Positions 33,138 through 44,977 are shown, counted from the first letter of the stretch. The stretch: 64,000 nucleotides of DNA from Xiphias gladius (GCF_016859285.1 NC_053416.1:956501-1020500); one strand, 5' to 3'. Translations and numbers: made by a program. The notes: a model not told the origin generated them from the sequence alone.

Positions 33138-36037
33138 TTATGTGACCATGTACTCCTGGCGCTTGTTGAGTCGGACCTGGCAGAGGGAGACGGCGCCCAC
33201 CGCCACGTAGATGGCGGCAGCGATGAAGCAGTTGATGCTGACCTGGTTGTACAGACTGTAGATGTTCTGAGGAGGATTTTTACTGCAGGAGAGAAGAACA
33301 GACGGGTTCATGTACCTGTACTGGTCCGTCTGTCAACACGCTAACCGGATCGCGACTGGCCTCATTGTGAACTCGAACTGAAACAGTTTTTACAGAGGCA
33401 TCGGTCCTGCGGTCGTGACTGATCTGGTGCTTGCTGTGTTTTGCTATTTTACTGTACCCAGTCCTTTAAAACAGCTGTCATGAAACCTAGACTCGATCCA
33501 GATGCTTTAGCCAAGCACAGACCCGCATCCACCCTCCCCTTTATTTCTATAGTCCTTGAAAAGGCTGTGGCAAAGCAGCTATGTGATTATTTGCATGGGA
33601 AGGGCACGTCTGAGGACTTTCAGTCAGGGTTTAGCGTGTATCACGGCACAGCCACAGCACCAACGACCTTCTCGTGTCTCGTCTCATCTTTGCTGTTGAA
33701 CTGCATTTCACAGAGAAGTGTTCCCAATATTTAACCTGCCCTCATTCACATAGAGCGACAAAATATCAGAAACCCCTGAACCGGCAGCTGAGGATGCATT
33801 TCCTGTCCGTCAGGTGTTTGACTCACTCGTTATGAATGTCCTCCTCGGTGAACGGGACGTCCTCGATCAGCACGGCTGACTTGGCGCTGAAGAAGATTCC
33901 CAGCATCGCCTGAAACACAACGACACCGGGTCAGATCAGATCGGGCCGAGGTGAGGCTCGGGGACGCAGCAGAGGCCGCAGGGGGGTGTCGGTGGAGGCG
34001 GGACTATCACAACTCTGTAGTTTTCCAATAATCACCACCACGTGTCTCTGGCAGTGCTGATCACTGGGTCAAACAACTGACAGAAAAGTTTCAACAACAA
34101 TCATTTGAGCCGCTTATAGAGTAAAAACGCTGTTGGAACGAGGTGGCACCTTGGCTCTGGGACGCTACGATGGACGTTTCTCACAATTTTCTAACTGGAC
34201 CAAATAGAGCTGCAACAATTAATCGATCAGTCGAGCGACAGAAAATTATTCCGAAGCGTTTTTCGATCATCGAATAATCGCTTAGGTCCCTTTTTTAAAG
34301 CAAAAATATCAAATGTCTGCTGTTTCTAGCTTCTCATGTGGATACGTGATGATTTTCTTAGTCACACGTGATAGCGCCTTTTTAAAATAGGAATTAAATT
34401 CAGTACTTTTCCAGACTTGTCAAGACCTGCAGGTGCCCCGTTTATCAATGTACTAACAACTCCAACTCCTGCTGTGGACACCAATCAGTGGAGATAATGA
34501 AGGACGACATAGTGAACCACAGCTGGAATAAGAGAAGCTGCGTCTGCATAGGAGTTAGAACAGCCGTACATTGATAAACACTGCGGTGGAAACCATTCAT
34601 GAAATGTTTGTATCCTGCTTAGACATGCTAAACAGGGGGAAGTAAAGTCTCACTGGTTCTCATTTGTCTCAGTGGCTGCTGTAACACTGCAGTGTCCTTT
34701 TAGGATTAACAAAGTTCAGAAAAGCTCCCAGTGGAAACTTCACGTACTGTATCTGGGTTTGGGATTGTTCATCAGACAAAACCAGACATTGGGAGGCATC
34801 ACCTTGGACCGTGAGCCCGTTCACAGCTCTCCGGCGTTTTACAGCCCGGAAAATGAACTTTACAAAATGAATCCACAGAGAAAATAATGACAAGTTGCAG
34901 CCCTGATACACATGCGAATAGAAGATCCTTCATCCTGTGTTTTACGGTCTGAGCGTGTGGTTCCTGCCTCCGACTGTGGAAAACCTGACTTCCTGCTCTG
35001 AAAAGTCACATGAGGGTAAAAACACAGAGTCACATGACTCAGAATCTTCTGCCTCTGCAGTTCCTCGTCCTTCAAATCTGTCTTCTTGGACAATGTCCGG
35101 AGTCAGTCAACCATCAGACACAGACCGTGTGTACTTTAACACCTGTCATCGGCCGGACACATAAACCCGATTTCCATCGCCCCGTTCAATAAGTCAACAC
35201 ATGTCAGGAATTAGTCGGTTTTCCAGGCTCGTTCTCCCCGTGGGATTTAGCTGATTGATTCCTGTTCGTAACGTTAGAGACTTTTGGCGACTAGACAGAA
35301 ATAAAACCATTCATTTGGCTGGAAAACCGGACTTTAGCCATGGCCGCAACTTGAATTACACAGGCTCACCGATCCAACAGTAAACTGACAAGGGCCGACA
35401 CTAACATTCATTTTCAGTCTGATTTTCTGCATCCATCATGGATTGTTTTGTCTCTGAAACACAAGCAAAAGGCGAAAACTGCCCGTTGTAAGTTCCCAGA
35501 GCCCAATGAGACGTCTTCAAACTTCTGCTTGGATTCGACCAACGACATTAAGTTGAGAAACAAAAGCCTCAAATTTCACATTTAAGAAGCCGAGACCAAC
35601 GAATATTTGGCGTTTTTTTTTCTGGAAAATTTAAAATGTATTTCTTTGCCGATGGCAATAACAACCAATCAATGAATCGATTATTCGTTGCAGCTCTAGT
35701 ACTGACTGCTGGTGCAGTAATATTTTCTAATGTACATTTAGGTTGGCCTACTTGGGCTCGGTCTATTAACCGGAGAAGAAATAACGTTCAAGGACTAGTT
35801 CGCGACAGACGGTTTGTGAGTCATCATTTTGAGGGTCCGACGAACTTGAACAGAAACGGGCGAAGACGTGTATTTTCTAAAAACGTCCCCACGAACATTC
35901 CGGTCGCTAAACAGTACCGATCCAGGAAATAGTCGGCTCCAGAGACCCAGATTACTCACCAGCATGATGACCCCCCAGATGCTGATCACTATTCCGCAAG
36001 CGGCCATCTTCGGCCCGCAGAACAGAAGCGACGGCAT
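33138..36037 (-). CDS. rnasek: Ribonuclease kappa
   Basis: Three exons (36037-35960, 33909-33827 and 33282-33138) join in phase to a 101-residue protein. It starts [20 protein letters not shown] and contains the first membrane helix ([19 protein letters not shown]), the loop [14 protein letters not shown], then [20 protein letters not shown], a second helix ([16 protein letters not shown]) and the basic tail [12 protein letters not shown]. RNase kappa is a small two-pass membrane protein associated with the V-ATPase and endosomal acidification, and an endoribonuclease preferring ApU/ApG sites. Length and residues match vertebrate RNASEK (98 in human) closely. Intron 2 carries an antisense LINE fragment. 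The first splice falls after Ile-Met-Leu and the second inside Asp of HND-KNPP. The neighbour bap18 faces away. Confidence 0.97.
33459..33735 (+). mobile_element. Non-LTR retrotransposon (L2-like) reverse-transcriptase fragment
   Basis: The plus-strand frame reads [20 protein letters not shown], then [20 protein letters not shown] and [16 protein letters not shown]. This is the RT segment 'FK.AVVKPLLKK..LDP..L..YRPISNLPF.SKILEK.V..QL..(F)L...' and 'FQSGFR..HSTETAL' of fish L2/Maui-type LINEs. It has diverged (HRPAS, YHGTATA) and is truncated, and it lies antisense in rnasek intron 2. Confidence 0.85.
34205..34330. repeat. Partial copy of the 'gagctgcaac' dispersed repeat
   Basis: Starts 'aatagagctgcaacaattaatcgatcag' in rnasek intron 1, the reverse orientation of the GTTGCAGCTCTA end seen at 14872 and 35699. 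The body is too diverged to bound on the right. Confidence 0.5.
35430..35699. repeat. Copy of the 'GTTGCAGCTCTA' dispersed repeat family
   Basis: It carries the 'ttcccagagcccaatgagacg', 'catttaagaagccgag' and 'gaatatttggcg' cores and ends 'aatcgattattcgttgcagctcta'. It lies in rnasek intron 1. Confidence 0.6.
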
Positions 36038-36586
36038 GTCGGTCTTGGGTCCTATCGATCAGTCAGAGGCTGATTTTCTTTCGGATTCACTAAAAACTGA
36101 GAGACGTTTTGCCGACGGACGACAGCCAGACCGAGCTTCACGGTCAGCTGATCCTCAACAGTCGCTTTCACTCGGATGACTTCGGCAACCGTCGTGACTC
36201 TGGGCGAAGCGACCAATGAAATGTCTCCTTCGACGCGCCCCGCCTTTTCCTCTGAGACCGACCAATGGTGTTCCACTTCCGAACTCGCGCGTCATTCCCT
36301 TCATCCCGTCTACCTTTGTTGTATATTTATAATATTTTTCTCTGAACATGTAATTTATAAATGATTTAAAATATAATCACGGCACTAAATCGTATGCGTA
36401 TTTTCCAAAGCTTCGTTTTTTGAAAAATCCCGCCAAGCTCTCAATGGAAGCCCGCTAACGATAACTGTCGATAGCTAGCTAACGCTACAGAAGCTAACTT
36501 TGGCTAGCAGCTAGCTGTGTGCATTTGTGTTATTGTTTTGATTGAATAACGAATTTACCGGCAAAAGCTCCGGCTCGTTCACCGAA
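36038..36586. promoter_or_regulatory. Probable bidirectional promoter rnasek / bap18
   Basis: 549 bases separate the two divergent start codons. The rnasek half (36060-36300) is rich in CpG ('cttcggcaaccgtcgtgact', 'ccttcgacgcgccccgcc'), and several CCAAT/ATTGG-type motifs are visible ('gaccaatgaaatg', 'gaccaatggtg'). No TATA box is placed convincingly for either gene. A shared promoter is inferred from spacing and composition. Confidence 0.6.
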
Positions 36587-37442
36587 ATGACGTCTGCCTC
36601 GGCTAAGGTAAGTTCTACCCGGGTATGGACTCGGATAAACCAGCGTGTGATCGGTGTGTGCATCAAACCGAACAGCCACTTTTAGAGAGCAGGCCACACA
36701 GCTGTACACCAGACTTAATTCAGAATTCTGTTGATTTTACTCATTTGCTAATGGTAAAAATATAACTTCATTAAAAGCGCATCAAGTTTTTTGCTCCCAA
36801 ATTAAAGGACTCTAGTGGTAGATTCGGCATTTAGTTGATGCACCGCACGTGATTTTAAAACAGCAGTCCAAAGATGACTGATCACCTGCTGTCATAGTCA
36901 GCAGTGATGATGACAGTCAGCTAGGGCTGAAACTAACCCTTATTTTATCTCCATTGTCAGACAGTAATCAAAATGTCCATCAGTCTCTTGTTTTGTCAGT
37001 TGAACAATCTAAAACCCAAAGATATTCAGTTTACAGTTATATAAGAAAGAGAAAAGTAGAAAATCTGGGACCAGAGACTTTTGAATTTTTGCTTAAAAAA
37101 AATTCTTGATCGATTAGTTGATTAATAATTGAAAGTGCAGCTTGGCGGATCAGGTGTTTTGCAGACTTTACTAGAAAACCCTCATGATTTAGGGAGAAAG
37201 TGTGAACCTGTCGATTGGCAAAGCAGCATCGGAGGATTCCCGCCGTCCTCACAGATACAGTGACCATGTGTTTCCAGTCTGTTAACTGCCGTCACTGTAA
37301 CGTTGCCTGCATCCGAACCAACACGTGATCCTCTTTACTGCAGGTGGGGGAGATTTTCTCAGCGGCGGGAGCTGCCTTCACCAAGCTGGGAGAGCTGACC
37401 ATGCAGCTGCATCCGGTGTCCGACTCCAGCCCCGCAGGGTGA

Positions 37443-37489
<47 letters not shown>

Positions 37490-40071
37490 GGCTTCTTCTT
37501 TGACTCGGGAACAGGCTGCGTTTTTTTGTCTGCTCCAGCACCGCACATATCTGCTCTGTAAATCACTTTTCTGACACCACAAGGGAGAAGGTTATTTTTT
37601 ATATTTTGTGGTTACATGATGGCGCCCGCTTTTTTGCATGAATTTGACATAATACTGTTGGGTATAAATTGTTTATAATTTAGATGGAGATCTGTTAATA
37701 TGCCAAGCAGGACGTAGTAAAATAAAATCAAAACTCTAAACTTGTGTTTGGCCTGTTTTTTCCATAGTCTTTCGAAGGATGGATAGACTAAATGAAGCAT
37801 AAAAAATAACAATAAATACAAAAAAACAGACTAAAGACTCATTGCTGTACTGCTGAATATACACTGTACAATGGAGGTAATAATAATAATATAGACCACT
37901 GCACATTAGTGCAAGTCGGGTGGAGATATACAGATAAACAGAGCCGCACAAACCTGGAAAGATCAGATTAATCTGATATATAACAGGTGTTATACATGAT
38001 GTGATAATTAAAAAGTCCAGGTGAGCAGTGTTTCCTGTTACACTACAGCCAATCAGACGTCCCACTGAGCCAGGCAGTTCTACAGCACTGCGCAAAAGTT
38101 GGAGGCACCAAACGTAAAGTGAGGGTGTTTTCAAAAATAAAGCCATGAACAGCTTTTAACAAAGTTCAGTAAAGAGAGAAAACCTAAACCAGGTCAGTAT
38201 TTGCTGTGACCCCCCCTTTGCCTTTAAACGAGTTCTACATGGTCCACCTGCACATAGTTTTCCAGGTTCTTGGCAGGTAGGTTGTTCCAGCATCTTGGAG
38301 AACCTGCCTCAGTTCTCCTGTGGATTCAGTCTGTCTCAGTGTCTTCTGTCACCTCATGTGTTCCCAGACTGACTCCATGATGTTGACATCTGGTCTCTGT
38401 GGGGACCAGACCACCTGCTGAAGGACTCCTTGTTCCTCTGGTCTCTGAAGTTAGTTCTTTATGATCCACAAAATGTTTGAGCTAAACTTCTTCTCCCTGA
38501 CAGCATCGCTCGTGCTCTGAGCTGTGAATGCCGGCAGATGTAACCGTTGTCTGCGCTGCGTGTTGAGTGTAAGTTGACTGTGTCCTCGTCCTCAGAGCCA
38601 AATGGACGGAGACAGAGATCGAGATGCTTCGATTGGCGGTGCGTCGATTTGGAGACGACCTGAACAACATCAGCACTGTGATCAAAGAGCGAACTGTGTA
38701 AGTCGGCCTGTGCTAAAGGCACAGTTTAACTGTTATTATCGAAGCAATGAAGCTACTTCCACTGGGTTTTCTGCATGTGTAAGGGTTTTCAAAGGAGCCA
38801 TTAGTAAGAAACCTCACGGGTTCAGCATCAAACTTCAGTCCACGTGATTTGATTCATCGGGGATTAGGTAGAAACTCGCACCACTGAAGTAGGATGTCAG
38901 TTATGATGGGTCCTCTGTCTGGTGGTTCTGGTCTCTGTGAAAATCTAGCTTTAAGACCTGCATTGTTTTTGTTTTTATAATTTTGTTCTCATTTGTTTAA
39001 AGTAATTTTTTTCTGTGTAAAGTCATTAACAGACAGAAAACCTCAGGTGAAGTCATTCTATTCAGTCAACTGTCATTATCAATACATCTGACAGTTATTT
39101 TCCTTAATAATCCACTGATTGATTAGTGAGTAAAATGTCAGAAAATAGTGAAGAAGGCTCATCATTATTCACTGATGTCCAAGTCAACATGTTCTAGTGG
39201 CGTGTTTTGTCTGAGATGCTGTTAGAAACCCACAGACGTCGAGTTCACTGTCGCAGAAAGCTGGGAAAATTACCAATATTCACATTTGAGAAGCTGCTAC
39301 CAGTGAATTTTTGTTTCGACAGTTTTTGCTTAGAAAAGCAACTCAAACAATCAATCAATTATCAAAATTGCTGCCAATTAGTTTTCCGTCATTCGGCTAA
39401 TCGATTAACCGTCTAGTCATTTCAGCTCTGTGGTAGTGGTTGGTCAAAAATCAAATCAATGAACTTTAACTCTCAGAGAGAAAAAGAATATGACAAAGTG
39501 TTCCTTTAATCCAGACACAAGCCCTTTAAACCCCCTCAATGTATTCTGCTCCATAGTCAGGTAAACCAGGTGCGTCAGGTAAACCAGGTGCGTCAGGTAA
39601 ACCAGGTGCGTCAGGTAAACCAGGTGCGGATGTTTCTCGTGTGTTGTTCTTCTGCAGAGCTCAGATAAAGAGCACGGTCAAGAGGAAGTTGTACGAGGAC
39701 AGCAGAGTCCCCATTTCCTCTGAATCCCCAAAGAAGAACGTCAAGAAATCCGCCGTCGCCATGACGCCGGCGCCCGCCTCTGCTGCTCCCGCCATGATCG
39801 CCGTGCCGACCTCGCAGGTCGTCGTGGCGACGGGAATTCAGAGCAGCCCCTCCCTGGCCCCGCCCATCAAGAAGCAGAAGACGGCAGGTGAGAAACGACA
39901 GGAAGTAACTCCTGTCCAATCAGATTTAAACACGATGATGACACACTGCCCCCCCCCCTTCTACAGATGTGACCCTCAGCGCGCTGAATGACTCGGATGT
40001 GAACAGTGACCTTGTGGACATCGAAGGACTCGGCGACGGCTCCTCCAGCAAGAAGCTCAACTTTGACCAAG
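36587..40071 (+). CDS. bap18: Chromatin complexes subunit BAP18 (C17orf49 homologue), terminal exon not found
   Basis: Five exons (36587-36607, 37344-37438, 38596-38697, 39658-39887, 39967-40071) encode 184 codons in frame. Order: [20 protein letters not shown], then [19 protein letters not shown], a SANT-type domain ([40 protein letters not shown]), an Ala/Pro-rich middle with PPIKKQKTA, and the acidic end [20 protein letters not shown] followed by KKLNFDQ. BAP18 belongs to the MLL1/COMPASS and NURF chromatin complexes and reads H3K4me3 regions. Human is 172 residues and ends KKLNFDQA. Here 40071 is followed by a consensus-like donor (GTCAGT) in phase 1, so one small final exon is expected but was not identified. 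Reading on instead enters the tandem array at about 40098 and stops at 40212-40214. Confidence 0.95.
36923..37145. repeat. Copy of the dispersed 'GGGCTG(C/A)AACTAA' repeat family
   Basis: Starts 'agggctgaaactaacccttattttatc' and includes 'cagtctcttgttttgtcag', 'aaacccaaagatattcagttta' and 'gatcgattagttgattaat'. It is in bap18 intron 1. Confidence 0.65.
37444..37488. repeat. (CA)n microsatellite beside a donor site
   Basis: A CA run begins about five bases into bap18 intron 2, immediately after its GTGAGA donor. Confidence 0.95.
38080..38440. mobile_element. Dispersed DNA-transposon-like repeat, copy 1
   Basis: Begins 'gcactgcgcaaaagttggaggca' and contains 'gtgagggtgttttcaaaaat', 'ggcaggtaggttgttccagc' and 'cttggagaacctgcctcagt'. 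A second, clearly homologous copy occurs at 55715-56020. The gcaaaagtt...ggcac-type edge is typical of Tc1-like fish elements. No transposase frame is intact. It lies in bap18 intron 2. Confidence 0.7.
39060..39430. repeat. Copy of the 'AATCGATTAA' dispersed repeat family
   Basis: 'aaatgtcagaaaatagtgaa', 'cacatttgagaagctgctac', 'ggctaatcgattaaccgtct' and the 'tttcagctctg' end mark it. It lies in bap18 intron 3. Confidence 0.65.
39557..39632. repeat. 18-bp minisatellite, about four copies
   Basis: The unit gtcaggtaaaccaggtgc repeats about four times head to tail, ending roughly 25 bases before the acceptor of bap18 exon 4 (39658). It places several 'CAG/GTAAAC' donor-like words just before a true acceptor. 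Confidence 0.9.
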
Positions 40072-40097
40072 GTCAGTGTCACGGAGGTTCAACGGGT

Positions 40098-42348
40098 AGC
40101 AGCTCGTGGACAGTTTGTCAACTCGTCGACAACTTGTTAACAACTAGTCAACAGCTGGTCAACAGTTCGTCAACAGCTGGTCAAAAGTTTGTCAACTTGT
40201 CGACAACTCGTTAACAACTAGTCAACAACTCGTCGACAGTTTGTCAACTCGTCGACAGTTTGTCAACTCGTCGACAACTTGTTAACAACTAGTCAACAGC
40301 TGGTCAACAGTTCGTCAACAGCTGGTCAAAAGTTTGTCAACTTGTCGACAACTCGTTAACAACTAGTCAACAACTCGTCGACAGTTTGTCAACTTGTCGA
40401 CAACTCGTTAACAACTAGTCAACAACTCGTCGACAGTTTGTCAACTCGTCGACAACTCGTTAACAACTAGTCAACAGCTGGTCAAAAGTTCGTCAACAGC
40501 TGGTCAAAAGTTTGTCAACTCGTCGACAACTCGTTAACAACTAGTCAACAGCTGGTCAAAAGTTCGTCAACAACTCGTCAACCGTTTGTCAACTCGTAGA
40601 CAACTCGTTAACAACTAGTCAACAGCTGGTCAAAAGTTTGTCAACTCGTCGACAACTTGTTAACAACTAGTCAACAGCTGGTCAACAGTTCGCCAACAGT
40701 TCATCGACAGTTTGTCAACTCGTCGACAACTCGTTAACAACTAGTCAACAGCTGGTCAACAGTTCGTCAACAGCTGGTCAAAAGTTTGTCAACTCGTCGA
40801 CAACTCGTTAACAACTAGTCAACAACTCGTCGACAGTTTGTCAACTCGTCGACAACTTGTTAACAACTAGTCAACAGCTGGTCAACAGTTCGTCAACAGC
40901 TGGTCAAAAGTTTGTCAACTCGTCGACAACTCGTTAACAACTAGTCAACAGCTGGTCAACAGTTTGTCAACTCGTCGACAACTCGTTAACAACTAGTCAA
41001 CAGCTGGTCAACAGTTTGTTGACCAGCTGGTCAACAGTTCGTCAACAACTCATCGACAGTTTGTCAACTCGTCGACAACTCGTTAACAACTAGTCAACAG
41101 CTGGTCAACAGCTGGTCAACAGTTCGTCAACAACTCGTCGACAGTTTGTCAACTCGTCGACAACTCGTTAACAACTAGTCAACAGCTGGTCAACAGTTTG
41201 TTGACAGCTGGTCAACAGTTCGTCAACAACTCGTCGACAGTTTGTCAACTCGTCGACAACTCGTTAACAACTAGTCAACAGCTTGTCAACAGTTAAGTCA
41301 ACAAAGTTTGTCAACAACAACTAGTCAACAGCTGGTCAAGTCAACAACTCGTCGACAGTTTGTCAACTCGTCGACAACTTGTTAACAACTAGTCAACAGC
41401 TGGTCAAAAGTTCGTCAACAGCTGGTCAAAGTTTGTCAACTAACAACTAGTCAACAGTTCGTCAACTCGTCGACAACTTGTTAACAACTAGTCAACAAAC
41501 AGCTGGTCAAAAGTTTGTCAACGTTAACAACTAGTCAACAACTCGCCGACAGTTTGTCAACAAATGCGACAACTTGTTAACAACTAGTCAACAGCTGGTC
41601 AACAGTTGGTCAAAAGCTGGTCAAAGTTTGTCAACTGTTTGTCAACGACAACTTGTTAACAACTAGTCAACAGCTGGTCAACAGTTCGTCAACAGCTGGT
41701 CCGTTAACAACTAGTCAACAACTCATCGACAGTTTGTCAACTCGTCGACAACTTGTTAACAACTAGTCAACAGCTTGTCAACAGTTCAACAGCTGGTCAA
41801 AAGTTTGTCAACTCGTCGACAACTCGTTAACAACTAGTCAACAACTCGTCGACAGTTTGTCAACTCTGACAACTTGTTAACAACTAGTCAACAGCTGGTC
41901 AACAGTTCGTCAACAGCTGGTCAACAGTTTGTCAACTCATCGACAACTCGTTAACAACTAGTCAACAACAACAGCTGGTCAAAGTTTGTCAACTCGTCGA
42001 CAACTTGTTAACAACTAGTCAACAGAGTTTGTCAACTCGCCGACAACTTGTTAACAACTAGTCAACAGCTGGTCAACAGTTCAGCTGGTCAACAGTTTGT
42101 CAACTCGTCGACAACTTGTTAACAACTAGTCAACAGCTGGTCAAAAGTTCGTTGACAACTCGTTAACAACTAGTCAACAGCTGGTCAAAAGTTCATCAAC
42201 AGCTGGTCAAAAGTTCGTCAACTCAGACAACTCGTTAACAACTAGTCAACAGCTGGTCAACAGTTTGTCGACAACAGTTCAACAACTGGTCAAAGTTTGT
42301 CAACTCGTCGACAACTCGTTAACAACTAGTCAACAGCTGGTCAACAGT
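40098..42348. repeat. 2.25-kb tandem array: 11-bp unit in ~74-bp higher-order repeats
   Basis: The array is built from 11-base words such as tcgtcgacaac, tcgttaacaac, tagtcaacagc, tggtcaacagt, tcgtcaacagc and tggtcaaaagt, plus an 8-base ttgtcaac. Six elevenths plus eight make 74 bases, and the first two gtcgacaac(t/c) anchors at 40125 and 40199 are exactly 74 apart. Other units are 71 bases or otherwise rearranged. Order is best kept in the first kilobase; deletions increase after about 41280. The words recreate palindromes GTCGAC, GTTAAC, ACTAGT and CAGCTG many times. It begins 27 bases after the last recognised bap18 exon. Confidence 0.95.
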
Positions 42349-44109
42349 TCATCCTCATCTCTCAACATTTATAAAGCAAACGCACCGTTCTCGTGGATCC
42401 AAGCTGTAAAACATTCTGGATCCAAAAACACATTTTTTTTTTTTTTAAGAGAGCAGAATCTCTCTATTCAGTATTGACTGATGAACTTCAGGTCGGTTTT
42501 TTTTTTTTTTCTTTGTAGTAAAATAGATTTCAGGCTTTTTGGAGCTGAATTATGTTTCCTCAGCGAGTTTTAGTTTTCAGGACAGTTTCTGATATCACGA
42601 AGAATTATGTCGAGCTACAGCTTCACATCCAGAAATCATCACCCGCCTCGAGCTGTAAACCTGTAGAGACGATGGTGTCGGGGAAATTAGATGATAAATC
42701 ATTCACTCAGATTAGTGGTCGGTGCTCTCAGTACTTATTTCATTCCTTCACGTAATAATTGAATCCCTCAAATTAATAAAAAAATAAACCCACAACAATG
42801 TCTGGAAAAACCCAGGAGGAGGTTTAACAAAATTCAGGGTTGTTCTGAAGATGTTTCCAAGATCATCGAAGACTCTTCTAACCATCTGGATTTTAAAAAG
42901 ATTCTGCTTATTTTGAGTGTAAAATCACAACGTGTCTCAATTCACTTTACAAAAAAGAGCATTACAGAAAGAGAAGATCATATAAAACATATAAAACAAA
43001 AACACACTATTGACGCGTTCTTGCCCTCGTTATTAGACACAAGCTAAATATTAACTTGTTATTTTGAATGAAAACTTAAAATATCGGAAGAAACATCGAT
43101 ATATTCTGATAACGGTGAAAAGTTAGGATCAGGTGCAAACTGAGCAAGAAGATCTGTCATTTCTGACTGACGTCTCTGTTTGGATCAGAAAACAGATGCA
43201 ACTGGAGAAACTGGTTCCCAACATTTTTTTATTGTGCAGGAAACAAAACATTTTTTCATCCAGCTGGTTGGAAACGTCAGGAACCTTCAGAAAGTTCCGC
43301 CCCCTGAGCAGGGACTTTTTTGGGGGTAAAATCTCCCCAGAACTTGATTTAGACCCTGGTTCCTCCGGTGGACACGGACTAGGATGGAGCGAAGGCGAGA
43401 AAGAGCAAACGAACTGTAGGATTCCGATGACTAAACCGAGGGAACAAAATGAGTTTACTGAGCAAACTAAGAGACGGTGTATCACAAAGATTTCCCCGAG
43501 AACGACCGGGACTTTAAAAGAGAAGTGGTGTTATTCTGTATTTTTCTTACTCTCAACACATCTTGAAAAACAGCTGACAGATATAAAGTTTCATCTTTAA
43601 AGAGGCTCTAATTAATAATATGTATTAGTAAGACACATCAGGCTTTGGACACATGCACAGTGCTAGTTGGTGGGAGACGTCCATTGTTGGTTTGACGCAT
43701 CATGAGGTTTTGTGACAAAAAGAAAAATGTAGAGAACCAGACGTGCAGTTGATGATCATGACAGAAGCTGCCGGGAGGTAGAAAACCTGCTTTTTGACTT
43801 CAACCTTTTATCAACCAGTGGCTGCGAGTGATGTAAGAACGTCCTTTTAATTATGTCAAGTAAAAAATAAGAAATCTGAGGTGAGTGTCCTGGTCTTTGC
43901 TTGTTTTTGGTATGTGATGGGACCGTTGCTTTTTCAGTGCTGTTGGTGCCAAACAGTCCAACACGTTGTTCTCTTTTTAGTCTAATTATCGATTAAGCTC
44001 AAGTGTGAGGATTTTTGTGGCTGGAAACTGAATCTCGTTGGGTTTTGAACTGTTGGTCGGACAAAACGACTTTTTCTGACATTTAATAAAGTAATTTCAG
44101 CTGCAACTC

Positions 44110-44720
44110 ACAGTTATTTTCACTCTGTTTGGTGTTTATTGACTGAACGATCGATCGGGTCTAGTAGAGACCAAGAAACAGTGGAAACAGTCTCACAGCT
44201 TTACAGATTGAAATAGCTTTTTTTATGACCATCAGTCCACAACACAAACAAACAACTTTAACACGAAACAGAAAACAAATATTTCGCAGTTTAGAATCTG
44301 CAACTGGCAAATTTTTACCGAAAAATGCAAAACGATTATTTGATTATCATAATTGGTGCAGATTCATTAATAAATGGACAAATTATTTCAGCTCTAAAAA
44401 TAATAGTTAGTTTCAGGCCTGAAAGAAGCTGCATGCTTCTGCTGCCCGTCGTCCAGTTCATAAAAACACCAGGGATGAAACTAAGTTATTTCCACTATCG
44501 ATGAATCAGTTTTTTGTTTTTTTTTCTGGGTAACTGTTTGTTTTCTGTTTGTTTTATCCGTCCAACGGTCCGAAAACCAGCATATCCACACACCTGTTTG
44601 TACAGATTGTAAACAGCAAGTGTTAAGACTTGTTTATCTTTAAAAGACTTAAACGATTAATTGTTTTTAAAGATTTGTTGGCGATTTACTGCAAATCATT
44701 TAATCAACTACGATCAAAAA
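44110..44720. repeat. Two adjacent degenerate copies of the 'AATCGATTAA' repeat family
   Basis: The first ends near 44400 ('ttatttcagctctaaaaa'). The second starts near 44470 ('gggatgaaactaagttatttcc') and runs to about 44720. Both carry 'cgtccaa(c/a)g' and 'aacgattatttgat/aacgattaat' cores. Confidence 0.5.
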
Positions 44721-44977
44721 TCGTTTCGGCATGAAAATACAGCGTAGTTTGTCTCAGACCGGACGCGCTGAAGACAAAATTAGATGTTTCTTATTTCACG
44801 ACAAAATTAATTAGAAAAAACTGATGAAGGAAGTGATGGACAAAAGTAGACAGTTGTAACAAACCTTAATTATCTTCCAAGAGATGTTTTGCAAGTTGTT
44901 GTTCCTGACAAATAACACATTTTCTGGTATGGTACAGATTTTCATTTATTGATAGTTTTCAAATACCATATAATATG

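Noticed and set aside
37292-37582. Minus-strand frames with Cys-Val repeats
   Set aside because: These are translations of the (CA)n microsatellite beside bap18 exon 2.
40098-42348. Regular array considered as a CRISPR
   Set aside because: There are no unique spacers between constant repeats. It is a nested satellite in a vertebrate genome.
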